A stretch of 64,000 nucleotides of DNA, taken from Iris pallida (lineage: Eukaryota; Streptophyta; Magnoliopsida; Asparagales; Iridaceae). Position 1 is the stretch's first letter, and each line of letters starts with the position of its first letter. Location of the stretch: the NCBI GenBank assembly GCA_029216955.1, contig JANAVB010002199.1, positions 11,121,952 through 11,185,951 on the forward strand, in the 5' to 3' direction. A program made the position numbers and the translations under genes. Shown here one piece after another: positions 10,035 to 19,948 of the stretch. The notes under the pieces are model-generated. The model was not told the DNA's origin, ran no database searches, and saw only the letters and a list, made by a program, of their open reading frames with translations.

Positions 10035-12127
10035 ATGGAGTGAGTGGTAATACGTTGACTCCGTTGACGGGCTGACGACGGTTATCGGTTCTCTGAAGGT
10101 GTAGATTGCTCTGGGTGCTGGAGCTGGTTGAGAGGAGGAAGACGTTGAGTGTCTGTATAGGCCTCTCTGATGATCTCTGTCTGGATTGTTCGTATGTATG
10201 TCTCTCTGTGTGTGTGTATATAAGGAGGGGATGATTCCTCCATTTATAGCTGGGCAGGTTGGCTGCTCATGCGCACAATGTAGGATGCGCCGGTGCGTGG
10301 GGACGCCACGTGGAGATTGCTGATGTAGGCGCATGGATGATGTGCCCTACTCGCGGGGTTGAATTCTTCATACTGCTGTTGTGAGCCGGCACGTAGCAAA
10401 GGAGAAGATCTTTCTGTTGCTGAGATCTTGGATGAGTTGAGTCAAAGGACACGTGTCGTCGACCCATGGCTCGGAGATCTCTGATTTGGTGGGATGCGCC
10501 TTGGATTCGCATGATGAGATTTTGGCTCGTGACCTTTAGGAGTCACGAGCCGTTCTGGGCGCATGGCTTTTGAGGCACATGCGAGCGACTTTCCTTCTGT
10601 CTTTCGGGATCAGAGATCAGTCTGGGGCGCATGGCTTTTGAGGCGCATGCAATGCTTCAACTGGAGACTCTTCTTCTGTCTTTAGGGATCAGTAAAGGAT
10701 CTGAGGCGCATGGCTTTCGAGGCGCATGCAGGTTTGGGCGCATGGCCGCGGAGGCGCATGCGGTGGTCGAGTGGCCACGTGGCAGTAGCCTTCGGGATAG
10801 AGTCATGATGATGCTGACGTTGTGGATGCTTCGTCTTCTGCAAAAGCTGTCAGCCGTTCAGACTTGGGAAGGCGTGCTGCCAACTCTGTCAGTTCAGCAT
10901 TTAATGTTGGTGACATTCGATGGACAGCTGAGTGGGCGCGTCGGTTGACGTTCCACTAGGCGTATGGGGGCGCATCCCCTTTGATGCACTCGGTATAGGG
11001 CGCATCTGTGGGAGGCGCTTGGTGTTTGAAGGGGTGTGATGCGCTGTCCAGCCGGCGCATCCGATACGTCTTTAATGATGCGGCTGTTTCGCTTCTCGAG
11101 TGCTTTTAAATAGCCGTTTGGCTGAAGTCGAGGCGTTCGGTTCATCCATTTAATGTGAGTTCATTGCACGAAATTCGGAGAGCCATCCACTTGGCGCATG
11201 GGTTTGATCTGCCCGGCCTATAAATAGTGGCATGGAGAGAAGGTTGGCCTCTCATTCCCTCACGTCTTTCCAATATGAACTCAGGTTCTCGGGTGCATTC
11301 TGTTGACGAAGTGTTCCCGAGGGTGAAGATGAGACGCCTTGTCGTCGTTGATGCTCTTGAAGGTGACTGTTACATCCAAAAGACGGAGTCGAGGGCTTCT
11401 GAGGCAGGCGGAAGGTGCCTGTTGCGTCCAAAGATAGGGATGCTCGGGCCTCGTCTCCGTTGTTCCAGAAGTGCCGTAGATCGGAATGGCGGTGCTAGGC
11501 TCTCTCTTCCTTCAAAGTGGGTGCTGCCCACTCTGATTGTGAAAGCTGCCTTTCGCCGTGATTTCGATCACGGTCTTCCTTGGTCTTTGGAGGCTCTTTC
11601 GAAGCCTCCCCTGGCCACAGCTTTGCGGTGCTCTTCTCTTCCTTGGTTCCAGCCAGAGGGTTAAATGCTTTGTGTATCGAAGCATTTATCAGGCGAGCCT
11701 AGTTGGAAGAGCGGCACATAACTGGGCTCTGCTCGGCCAGGTGAGCCTGGTTGGAAGAATAACTGGGCTGCTGAAGGGATGCACATAACTGAGCTGCTGA
11801 AGAGATGGCGGGATGCGCCTGGTTGGAGGCGCATGACATCTGCTGCGCCTAACTGGCGGCGCATGGTGACTGGCAGCGCATGATGACTGCTGCGCCTATC
11901 TGGAGGCGCATGGTGGCCGCTGGCTGTGGACTTAGGATCTTTCCTTTGTAGAAATTCTCCTTTGTACAACCTTTTCTAGACATGTAATAGACTTTTATAT
12001 ATAAATAAAAAGTCCTTCTTCAAATGTCTATGGTTATTGACTTTGCTGTAAAGTGTTCTGTGCGAGTCCTGGCGCATGTAGTGTCTGGCGCATGGTTTTT
12101 CTTGTTGTGAAATTCCATGCTTCTACA
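10035..12127 (-). repeat. 5' LTR of the Tat element
   Basis: The region upstream (in element sense) of the gag start at 9926 is non-coding. It begins TGTAGAAGC on the minus strand at 12127 and contains a promoter-like TATA on the minus strand at 10241-10250. The inner end is not sharp; I place it near 10035. It is full of the 8-mer GGCGCATG or its complement (about 25 GCGCAT/ATGCGC copies between 10260 and 12100), often as pairs facing each other. The partner LTR is outside the window, so neither the ends nor the age can be confirmed. Confidence 0.6.
10241..10250 (-). promoter_or_regulatory. Candidate LTR TATA box
   Basis: The minus strand reads GCTATAAATG here, about 200 bp before the inner LTR end. 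It points into gag, as expected for the promoter of the retrotransposon. Other TATA-like strings in the LTR (11218 plus strand, 12000 minus strand) are alternatives. Confidence 0.45.
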
Positions 12128-14120
12128 GTCATCAAGAATCTGTCAACTGAAAAAATAGGTTTCCAGTCAGGAATGGAACAAGCTCACCATAACACCACAC
12201 TACACAATATAATATGCGCATAAAGGAAACAATAATAAGGAGAACGAACTATAGGCATGACACGAAAGAGTATTGCTATAGCATAAAGACAACATGACAG
12301 TCGTCAATGGAAAGAAAATGAATAAACAATATAGCAACAAGAGGTCACGTGTACTGTGTGTTTTAGAATACAAGTGTTCCGCATGTGGACGGGTTAGGAC
12401 ATCCGGCAGTCGGTACGTGAGGTGCAACGGCTGCTATCAACATTGACATTGGGAAAAATTGTACATTACGTAGACCACATGCATACTAGTTTATTTTTCC
12501 TCCCGACTATCTCACAAGTACATGTCCAACACGATTAACATTAACAACACGACAAACGAGAATCACGATAAACTGGAAATTAGGCATAAACATGTACATT
12601 ATAATAACTCTAACTCTCGTGCACAAGCGGTAATCATGATCAGTCAAAGCAGTGACAACATGAAATATAAAGATGTAACAGTGAAAAGAAGATGTGAAGA
12701 TACATGCAGTACAAAATAAAGGTAATATAATGCTACAATGAAACTTGCCTTGAGTTAAATTGCAGTTGATTTGTAACTTGATCATGTTGGCACAGAATAG
12801 TCGAAGATGCCAAAAATACGCAAGATGATCTGAATTGATGAGACGGGCCTCTAAAATAAAAACAAAAAATAAAATATTTGGAAATTGTTAAGAAAATATA
12901 TGATGTGTACTTTTCATCAGCGTTCCGAAACTTCAAACGTATCATGATTCCGATTTCTGGTTCTCCCGGAATCTCGAAAACACCAAAACGTGTCAAATTT
13001 TGGACAACTGACACTCCGAATTTTCAAAAAAAGGTTAAAATTATTTAAAATATATTTTATATTCATAAAATATACCTCGAGATGGTTGCAACAAAAAAAC
13101 TGGAGGTCAAATGGAGTCCAGAGTTGGAAGTTATGGCCCTTCGAAGTTGGTAAAACATTTGAAAAGGAAGGCTGAATTTATGACGAATTTGGGGTAATTA
13201 TGACGAAAAGAGAATTTTTTGGAAAAAGGTATAGAGATGATTTTATTTTATAGGTTCAATATATATAGATAATGGAAAGCAATTAGTGAATTAGGATATG
13301 ATTAAAACTCAATCAATAAAGATATGATTAGGATTACCAACTAATCTGGATAGGAATATGATTAGTTCAAATAAGAAATAATCTATCTAATACTAGATGA
13401 TTCAAATAGGATTAGAATTTCTAACGGACAAGTCTCTCCATAAATTTAAATCAAATAAATTATTTAAATCCAAATCATATGAATTCAATCCAAATCTAAA
13501 TCCAAATCAAATTCAACATAATAACTTTAAGATAAATTTAATGTTTATCAAAGCAATTTAAATCATATAATAGATAAATCGTTAAATCAAATAATATTTC
13601 AAATCTAGATTAGATAATATTTAATGCCACAATTAGTCACCATAAGTATTTAAATAATGTTTGATGTTATCAAATAAGGTAAAATATATTTTATAAATCT
13701 AAATCTTATTCAAAATATGTTACTAAATCTTTTTATTGCTCCAAAATAATCATGATTTTTAAACTATTTCGAAACCGAATTTTTTTTTGAAAATCCAAAC
13801 ATAACAATAAATAACTTTATAATTTCAATAACAAAATTTCAAGAACAAATTTATTAAAACTAATAGTAGTTTCAAACCGTTAATTACAAACTACATTTTG
13901 AAATGCAGAAAAAATAGTAAATATCTTTTACAAAGTTTCAAAAATAAATTACTTTCAAACCAATAAAATAAAATAGAATAAAAATTTGAGAAACATGGGT
14001 TACAAATCTACCCACCTTAGAAAAATTTTGTCCTCAAATTTAAGGATGACAGGAAAAATAGGCTTAGTTGGTCAGGTGAAAAGATAGAAAATTAAAAAGG
14101 AATAATGATCATGAGATAAA
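12128..14120 (-). repeat. Truncated Gypsy LTR and pol-end remnant
   Basis: On the minus strand near 14040-14000 there is GAGGACAAAATTTTTCTAAGG, then GTGGG and, a few bases on, TGTAACCC. This is the typical junction of the pol end, polypurine tract and 3' LTR start of plant Gypsy chromoviruses. The following AT-rich sequence down to 12128 would be its LTR. It is cut at 12127 by the Tat element. No open frame of interest remains; the short ORFs at 12200-13170 are not gene-like. The identification rests on the junction only. Confidence 0.4.
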
Positions 14121-14133
14121 NNNNNNNNNNNNN
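14121..14133. other. Assembly gap (13 N)
   Basis: A run of 13 N bases, so the sequence on either side may not be exactly contiguous. Confidence 0.99.
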
Positions 14134-14182
14134 CTCTCTTAGAATACAAGTCAAATTTAAGCTTAAGACCCCAATTTGAAAA

Positions 14183-14416
14183 GGGATATTTTAACAAATG
14201 CCCCCGTTTCAAAAGTTAAAACTAGCATATACCCCCACTTTTTTATTAAACTAGCATATACCCCCATAATGTGTAAAACAGTATAGATTCATATCTTAAA
14301 TATTTTTTTGTCCCATACAAAGAAATGGTGGCATGTGCTAGTTTTTTTTTTTTTTTTTAAGTGGGGGTATATGCTAGTTTCCATATTTAAAACGGTGACA
14401 TTTGCTAAAATATCCC
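14183..14416. mobile_element. MITE with 9-bp target-site duplication
   Basis: The element starts GGGATATTTTAACAAATG and ends in the near-perfect complement CATTTGCTAAAATATCCC. It is flanked by ATTTGAAAA on both sides (14174-14182 and 14417-14425), a perfect 9-bp target-site duplication. That length fits Mutator-type transposition. The inside is a long imperfect inverted repeat (CTAGCATATACCCCCACTT against AAGTGGGGGTATATGCTAG). A shorter relative lies at 28816-28973. Confidence 0.9.
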
Positions 14417-14429
14417 ATTTGAAAAAGTA

Positions 14430-14960
14430 AAATAAAAATCTACAAATTTTGTTCTGATAAGATTTGATAATTTCTTTGTTTAGGACTTCGAATATGTTGT
14501 GAAGTCAGCTGAAATATTTAGACAGATTTTGGATAGATTCGTTTAGGATTCCTCTAAATATATTTGTTCAGTTATCTTTAGGATTCCTTTCCTACTAATA
14601 TTAGAAGGCTAATAGAGGCTATAAATAGAGGGGTTCTATCTTGGTTTTAGACACAATTAGAAGTCAGAAGAGAGAAAAGAGAGGAGATTTGAAAGGAGTC
14701 TCTTTGAGACACAAGTCTTGGTCCATGGCGGAACTAGTAAAGGAGTGAGTAAATGATGATGAAGTTCCTGGAAGTGGATTTCTCTCAGTAATGTAAGTGA
14801 TGCTGTACTAAGAGATTTATTGGGCTTTCCTTATTTTTTGAATTACAATTTTGTACTATAAAATTGGTAGATATGCAACATATTTACATATGTATACATT
14901 ATAGATAAAGTTCATATGCATGACATAAGATCCTTCTTGACATGAGTAACTTGTCCAATG
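14430..14960 (+). repeat. Possible LTR fragment with TATA box
   Basis: AT-rich non-coding sequence with GGCTATAAATAGAGGGG at about 14612-14628, then a purine-rich leader (AGAAGAGAGAAAAGAGAGG) and a T-rich stretch ending near 14870. The layout resembles the promoter half of a Copia LTR. No partner copy is in the window, so this is weak. Confidence 0.3.
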
Positions 14961-16969
14961 ATATTCATACACGATTCCCGTTGTTAGCTTCCTTCTATTC
15001 ATGCTGATAAGATTGTTGATTCTTGTTGATTATTTTGAGATTGTCAATCGATCTTCTGGGAACATTGGGATTGATGTTGTGATACTAGACCAAATTGAGC
15101 TGAAAATTTGCTTCAGAGAAGAGATAGAAGACATAGAAGACAGAAATTTATTGAGCTTTTCTTATTTTCTCTCCTTCCATATCCATCGGTCTACACCGTT
15201 CGCATGTACCCATGACTTCAACCATGAGTCCCCATGACAAAAGTTTTCTTCAAGATATATTGGTTTTTCAATTGCTTCAAGGACAACTTCGCAATATTCA
15301 TGTGAAATTGTATTTGAATTTACATAAATTTGGCAAATTAGTCATTTGTATAGATTGGAGTTAACTTAATCAGGCCATGCCAGATATGTTTGTTTTGTTT
15401 AATTTGAGTCCAAATACTCGATGCATTGGATCAATTGTCAACCCAAATCAAGAATAATACTACATTTGTATTACAGGTTGGACTGACCCGAGTTTTAACT
15501 GGTTGGGTTTAAGTTTTAACATATACGAGTCAAAGGTTTGGGTTGAGCCTAAACGGATTGAGCCGAACTCAACCTGATTGCGACCTCTAAAGAAGTGTCA
15601 TATTGACTTATAACACATTAATACATCAGCATACAAGTGTTCTCTTGAATGTTAATGAATGCTTCCTCCTCTGACCTCCCTCCCCTTGTACTTCTTCATA
15701 ATCTTTAACCCTGTAGATTACCATGCCCCTCTTTGCTCCAACATACCCAGTATGAAGATTCTCCTATTACTAATTACCTTCCATAAATCAACCTATCCCT
15801 CTCAAGAGCAGCTTACCTACAGTTTAGTGGAATCAACGAGATCAGCTAAGGAACTTTGGCTATACCCTGTAGGCAGCAGTCTCTAGAAGTACTACGTTGG
15901 CCTATCAAACACAAAGTAATAGGTGCTATGTCATGGGTGGGGACAAACCTGGATGATGTAGCCGCAAGAGTGCGTTTTCAGAGGTCTCTCTAAGAAATAA
16001 AGTGCACTTTCAGATCCCTTTGTAGAATTCAAATGCTTTAGACATCAGAAGTAATTCATTAACAGCAAGTATGATCTATAGGTCTCACTTCTTCAGAGGC
16101 CAGATTAGCCAGTTGTTCAAAATCATCTCAAAAGAACTTTGATTATGATAAACCTAACGGACTAGTAAACCACATCACTGGAGGTGGGAATAGTAACTTT
16201 CCAGAACTGTTTGAGTTCATTATGGAAATCTGTTTTCTAAGATCTCGTGTCCTCGTTCCTAATAAAGTATTTTTCCTCATTAAACATAAATTGCAGATTT
16301 CACATTAAAAATGAAAGCACAAATAAGTTATAGCTAACTGTAGGAGCTCCCATCAAAGAAACTATAACAAGTAATGATAAACCTGGGACTAAAAGATATT
16401 AAGAAAAGCTATATGTAAATTTTGCTTGTAATGTCAAAGAGTAGAAAGAAATAAGCCTACCATAGAAGTCAGATATCATGTACAACTTTGGGCAATAATA
16501 CTTTTCACTTGACAGTGTCAAGAACACTTAATTATAGGCAAAGGAATAACCCTACTTATTGCAAAGTATGAAAAGGTGTACCTCTCCTCTGAAGCAGATG
16601 ATTTAACTTGATCAGTGTATCCGGATGTGTTCTGAATGGATTCTTGTATAACATTCATACTGGCCTTCTCATTACTTCTGTTATCTCCCACAACCCGGAA
16701 TTTGTGTCTGACTCCTGCACCTGCTTATATTTACATGGGAACAACCAATTTCGTATCAGGAGTTAGTTGTGACTCATCTGGTGGTTCCTCGTTAGATTTA
16801 GGTATACAACCTCTCAAGCTCGATCGACATTGAGCTTGGATTGAATCCGAACTAATTAGCAATGGCCTCCAGTGATGACTCTATTCCACATGCATGAGTG
16901 TGAGTGTACACCATTTATATTCTCTATTATCAATGGAGCAAATCAAAATGCCAAACATAAACCACAGGG
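14961..16969. other. Intergenic, no gene seen
   Basis: Only short ORFs without recognisable features (15001-15237, 15659-15886, 16636-16833). A GGGTTGGGTT-type low-complexity patch at 15480-15590 looks like a remnant of a small non-autonomous transposon. The right part lies downstream of the PPR stop codon and probably includes its 3' UTR. Confidence 0.5.
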
Positions 16970-18910
16970 TTACCAGTAGTCCTGGCAAGAACACAGTCCT
17001 CTGCTGAAATGATGGAAGCGATTTGAGTCTCTGACTATTATATCACGGCCATAGACCTCGCTGAGAAATTTCATTGCAGAATGGCAGTCTCCGCAAACTC
17101 GGAGGTTCTTCACCACTCTGATGGTCGTACCTGGTTTCGTTCTGATAAGCCCGAAGGCTACGGCGATCTTTTCACTGTGATGAAACAGAGAGCTCTCCTT
17201 CGCTTCTTCGTCCTCTATATCGAGTAACACCTGAGTAGTATCAGCTTCATATCCCGCGAGTCTCAATTTCTCTCCCATCTCGTCCAACATATCGTAGATC
17301 TCTTTCTTTCTATAATTTGCAGCATCCCCTGCTATGAATTCATGAACCGTGCCATCCAATTCGATGGAGCTGCATCCCGGAACTTTCTTCACTCCTCTCT
17401 TGGCCATCATTTTCCTCACTCTGTAAACCCCATTCCAATCGTTAGCCGTGGCATACAAGTTAGACAACAGCACATAACCTGCATGGTCGTCAGGAGCCAC
17501 TTCGATGAGCTTATGTCCAGCCTTCTCGCCTAGCTTGAAATTCTTGTGAATTCTACAAGCACCAACCAAAGCCTTCCACATGACGACGTCGGGTTCCATC
17601 GGCATCTTCCCCATCATATCCTCGGCCTTGTCGAACAGTCCGGCACGGCTAAACAGGTCTACCATGCACCCGTAGTGGCCAATGTCGGGCTCGATGTTGT
17701 AAACCCCGATCATCTTCTCGAAAAGTTCCACACCGGTGTCGACCATCCCCCCGTGACTGCACGCATTCAGAATGCAATTGAAGGTTACCAGATTAGGCGT
17801 CACCACCCCCGAATCCTCCATCTTATAGAAGAGTTCGACGGCTTTCGAGCTAAGCCCGTTTCCGGTGAACCCCGCTATCATCGCGTTCCAGGTGTCCACG
17901 CTCCTACACTTCGCCGCCTTGAAGGCGTGGACCGCGCCCTCGACGCACCCGCACTTGGAGTACATGTTGACCAGCGACGAGCCGAGGTTCTCGTCGAGCT
18001 CGATCCCGTGCTTGTCGATGTAGGCGTGGGCCCACCTCCCCAGCGCCAGCGCGCCCAGATGCGAGGCGGCGGAGAGGACCGTGACGAGAGTGACCCTGTT
18101 CGGGCAGCAGCGGCGGCCTTGCTGCATCGTCCGGAACGTCGCCACGGCCGCCTCGAACTCGCCGGTCTGTACGTAGAAGGCCATGACCGTGTTCCAGGAG
18201 ACCACGTCCCTGCAGGGCATCCGGGAGAAGAGATCCAAGAGCGACCGGGCGTCGCCGTGGTCCGCGTAGGCCTGCAGCATGGTGTTCCAGGCGACGACGT
18301 CCGGAGAGGGAGTGGTGCTCGCGTCGAACACCTTGCGGGCGTCGGCGATGCGTCCGGAGAGGGAGTAGGCGTGGATGAGCTTGTTGCGGACGTGGGGGTC
18401 GGAGGCGAGGGCGGCCTTGGCGGCGCGGGCGTGGAGCTGGGGGGCGAGGAGGGGGAGGAGGCCGGGGGGGAGGCGGGTGCAGGCCTTGAGGGCGAAGGTG
18501 AAGGTGAAGCGGTCGGGGTCGGGGACGCGGGGGAAGAGGCGGAGGGAGGCGCGGGGGGAGCGGTTGAGGAGGTGGCCGCGGATGAGGGTGTTGTAGAGGA
18601 AGAGGGGCGGGGGGGAGGGGAGGAGGGAGAGGATTTTGTCGGCGAGGGGGAGGGTGCGGTCGGGGTCGGAGGAGGAGAGGGAGTAGAACTCGACCAGGCG
18701 GCCGGCGAAGTAGGGGTCGGCAGAGCGGGAGGATTTGACGATGAGGGCGTGGACCTGGTGCCCTTCTTCCGGGTGGAGGGACAGCTGGAGGAGGGATAGG
18801 TACGTGTTCTGCTTCTGCTGGCTTGCTGCTGGCGTTGCTACTGCTGGCGTTGGTGGTTTGGTTGCTGCTGGGATGAGAATGGGGAAGGGGCTTGGGGCTA
18901 TGGCCGGCAT
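16970..18910 (-). CDS. PPR protein, PLS class with E, E+ and DYW domains
   Basis: A single open exon of 646 codons. The protein has an N-terminal extension rich in Ala and Pro (possible organelle transit peptide), then tandem PPR motifs from about residue 65 to 445 (PDVVAWNTMLQAY, RDVVSWNTVMAFY, SVDTWNAMIAGF, NLVTFNCILNAC). The E domain follows to about 510, the PG box PGCSSIE is at 511-517, E+ comes next, and the DYW domain runs from about 552 to the end. The DYW deaminase motif HSE (578-580), CGDC (606-609) and the terminal CSCQDYW are intact. Such proteins bind organelle RNA and carry out C-to-U editing at specific sites. The start at 18910 is the first ATG in frame and gives the extension. 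GC is very high in the first 800 bases and falls toward the 3' end. The target RNA cannot be told from this. Confidence 0.95.
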   Translation of the reverse strand: MPAIAPSPFPILIPAATKPPTPAVATPAASQQKQNTYLSLLQLSLHPEEGHQVHALIVKSSRSADPYFAGRLVEFYSLSSSDPDRTLPLADKILSLLPSPPPLFLYNTLIRGHLLNRSPRASLRLFPRVPDPDRFTFTFALKACTRLPPGLLPLLAPQLHARAAKAALASDPHVRNKLIHAYSLSGRIADARKVFDASTTPSPDVVAWNTMLQAYADHGDARSLLDLFSRMPCRDVVSWNTVMAFYVQTGEFEAAVATFRTMQQGRRCCPNRVTLVTVLSAASHLGALALGRWAHAYIDKHGIELDENLGSSLVNMYSKCGCVEGAVHAFKAAKCRSVDTWNAMIAGFTGNGLSSKAVELFYKMEDSGVVTPNLVTFNCILNACSHGGMVDTGVELFEKMIGVYNIEPDIGHYGCMVDLFSRAGLFDKAEDMMGKMPMEPDVVMWKALVGACRIHKNFKLGEKAGHKLIEVAPDDHAGYVLLSNLYATANDWNGVYRVRKMMAKRGVKKVPGCSSIELDGTVHEFIAGDAANYRKKEIYDMLDEMGEKLRLAGYEADTTQVLLDIEDEEAKESSLFHHSEKIAVAFGLIRTKPGTTIRVVKNLRVCGDCHSAMKFLSEVYGRDIIVRDSNRFHHFSRGLCSCQDYW

Positions 18911-18987
18911 TGGGTGTCACTGGAGTACTGTGCTTCTGTGGTGGTGTGGGTAGAGAAGGCAGAGAGAGAGAGAGAATACTTGACTTG

Positions 18988-18997
18988 ATTATATAAA
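18988..18997 (-). promoter_or_regulatory. Candidate TATA box of the PPR gene
   Basis: The minus strand reads TTTATATAAT, 78-87 bases upstream of the PPR start codon. A CT-rich leader (complement of AGAGAGAGAGAGAG at 18960-18974) lies between. The MULE begins only about 12 bases further upstream (19010), so the core promoter is host sequence and everything upstream is transposon. Confidence 0.5.
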
Positions 18998-19098
18998 GGC
19001 AAATGTTAAGGTTTTTTCTAAGGGCACCACCCTTTTTTTAATTGGGGACAACCCAAAATAGTTTAAAACAATTATAAGTTTGTCATGATTTTTTTTAA

Positions 19099-19647
19099 GG
19101 TTTTTTCTAAGGGCACCACACTTTTTACTGGGGCTAGCCCAAAAAATATTTTTAAAAAATTACAAGTTTGCCATCCATTTTTTACTTGGGACTAGCCCAA
19201 TTTTTTTCAACAAGTGAGACTGACAACTTAGTGGCAGTCCTAGAACTGCAAGCAAGTTGACAGTCCTAACATTATGTTAGGACTGCCAATTTAGTGACAG
19301 TCCTAGGATTGCTAGCAAGTTGGCAGTCCTGACATATGTTAGGACTGCCAACAAGTTGGCAGTCCTCGGAGAGGGAGGCGGAGGATGCGGTGGGAGACGG
19401 AGGAAGGAGGTGGAGGAAGGAGGCGGAGGAGGAGGAAGGAAAGGAGGCGGAGGAAGGAGGCGGAGGCGGTGGCTGCTGGTAGTGGTGGTGGCGCCGCCGC
19501 TGGAGGAAAGATGAGGAGGAAAGAGAAGAGAAAAAAAACCCTAATTTTTGGGCTAGCCCCAAGCAAATTGTGGGCAGCCCCTAGCAAAATCTTCACCTGC
19601 TTGGGCTGCCCCCAAGTAAACAATGTGGTGCCCTTAGAAAAAAAACC
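19099..19647. mobile_element. Nested non-autonomous MULE of the same family
   Basis: It starts GGTTTTTTCTAAGGGCACC at 19099 and ends with the complement (GGTGCCCTTAGAAAAAAAACC) at 19647. The flanking 9-mers are TTTTTTTAA and TTTTTTTAC (19090-19098 and 19648-19656), 8 of 9 identical. Inside are degenerate GGACTGCCA palindromes (19216-19366), a purine-rich GGAGGC/GGAGGA stretch (19370-19505) and a long subterminal similarity between both ends (GGGGCTAGCCC, CTTGGG). No coding region is supported; ORFs in both strands of the purine tract are low complexity. Confidence 0.7.
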
Positions 19648-19948
19648 TTTTTTTACTTGGGGGCAACCCAAGTTTTGGTATAAAAGCCAACTTTTTCTTC
19701 TTCTTTTTTCTCTTCTCTCCCTCAACTCTTTTCTTCTCTTCCTCTCCATTTTAGGTTAGAACAAAACATAGCCAAAAAATTTCCCCAACCTAAATTTTGG
19801 AAAGATTGTTGGTGAAATATTTAGTAATAGTGTCAAAGACTTCTCCTATTTATTGGTAAGTCATTGAATTAATATTTTTTTAATGTTTTAAACATGAATT
19901 TCACATATAAAAGTTGAATTATGTGTTTAATATAGAAAAATATTAAAC

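Larger units (their letters stand above)
1..12127 (-). mobile_element. Ty3/Gypsy LTR retrotransposon, Tat lineage, 3' end off window
   Basis: Read on the minus strand the order is LTR (10.0-12.1 kb), gag (6.4-9.9 kb), protease (about 6 kb), reverse transcriptase with two RNase H-like regions (2.2-4.8 kb), integrase (1.3-2.2 kb), then an ORF on the opposite strand (1-685). The second, complete RNase H and the antisense ORF between pol and the 3' LTR are known hallmarks of the Tat lineage (Ogre, Retand and Grande relatives). The 3' LTR would lie left of base 1. Stops and frameshifts in gag, protease and integrase show that the copy is not autonomous now. The right boundary is set where the minus strand starts TGTAGAAGCATGG at 12127. 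Confidence 0.85.

Noticed and set aside
12200..13175. Small ORFs on both strands
   Set aside because: AT-rich frames within an LTR remnant, no motif.
17546..18799. 417-codon ORF on the plus strand opposite the PPR gene
   Set aside because: It is the mirror of a GC-rich coding region; composition is low-complexity (E, G, V runs) and no domain is visible. The same holds for 17904-18920 in another minus frame.
19320..19759. ORFs over the GGAGGC tract
   Set aside because: Purine-rich low-complexity repeat inside the nested MULE; ORFs exist on both strands.
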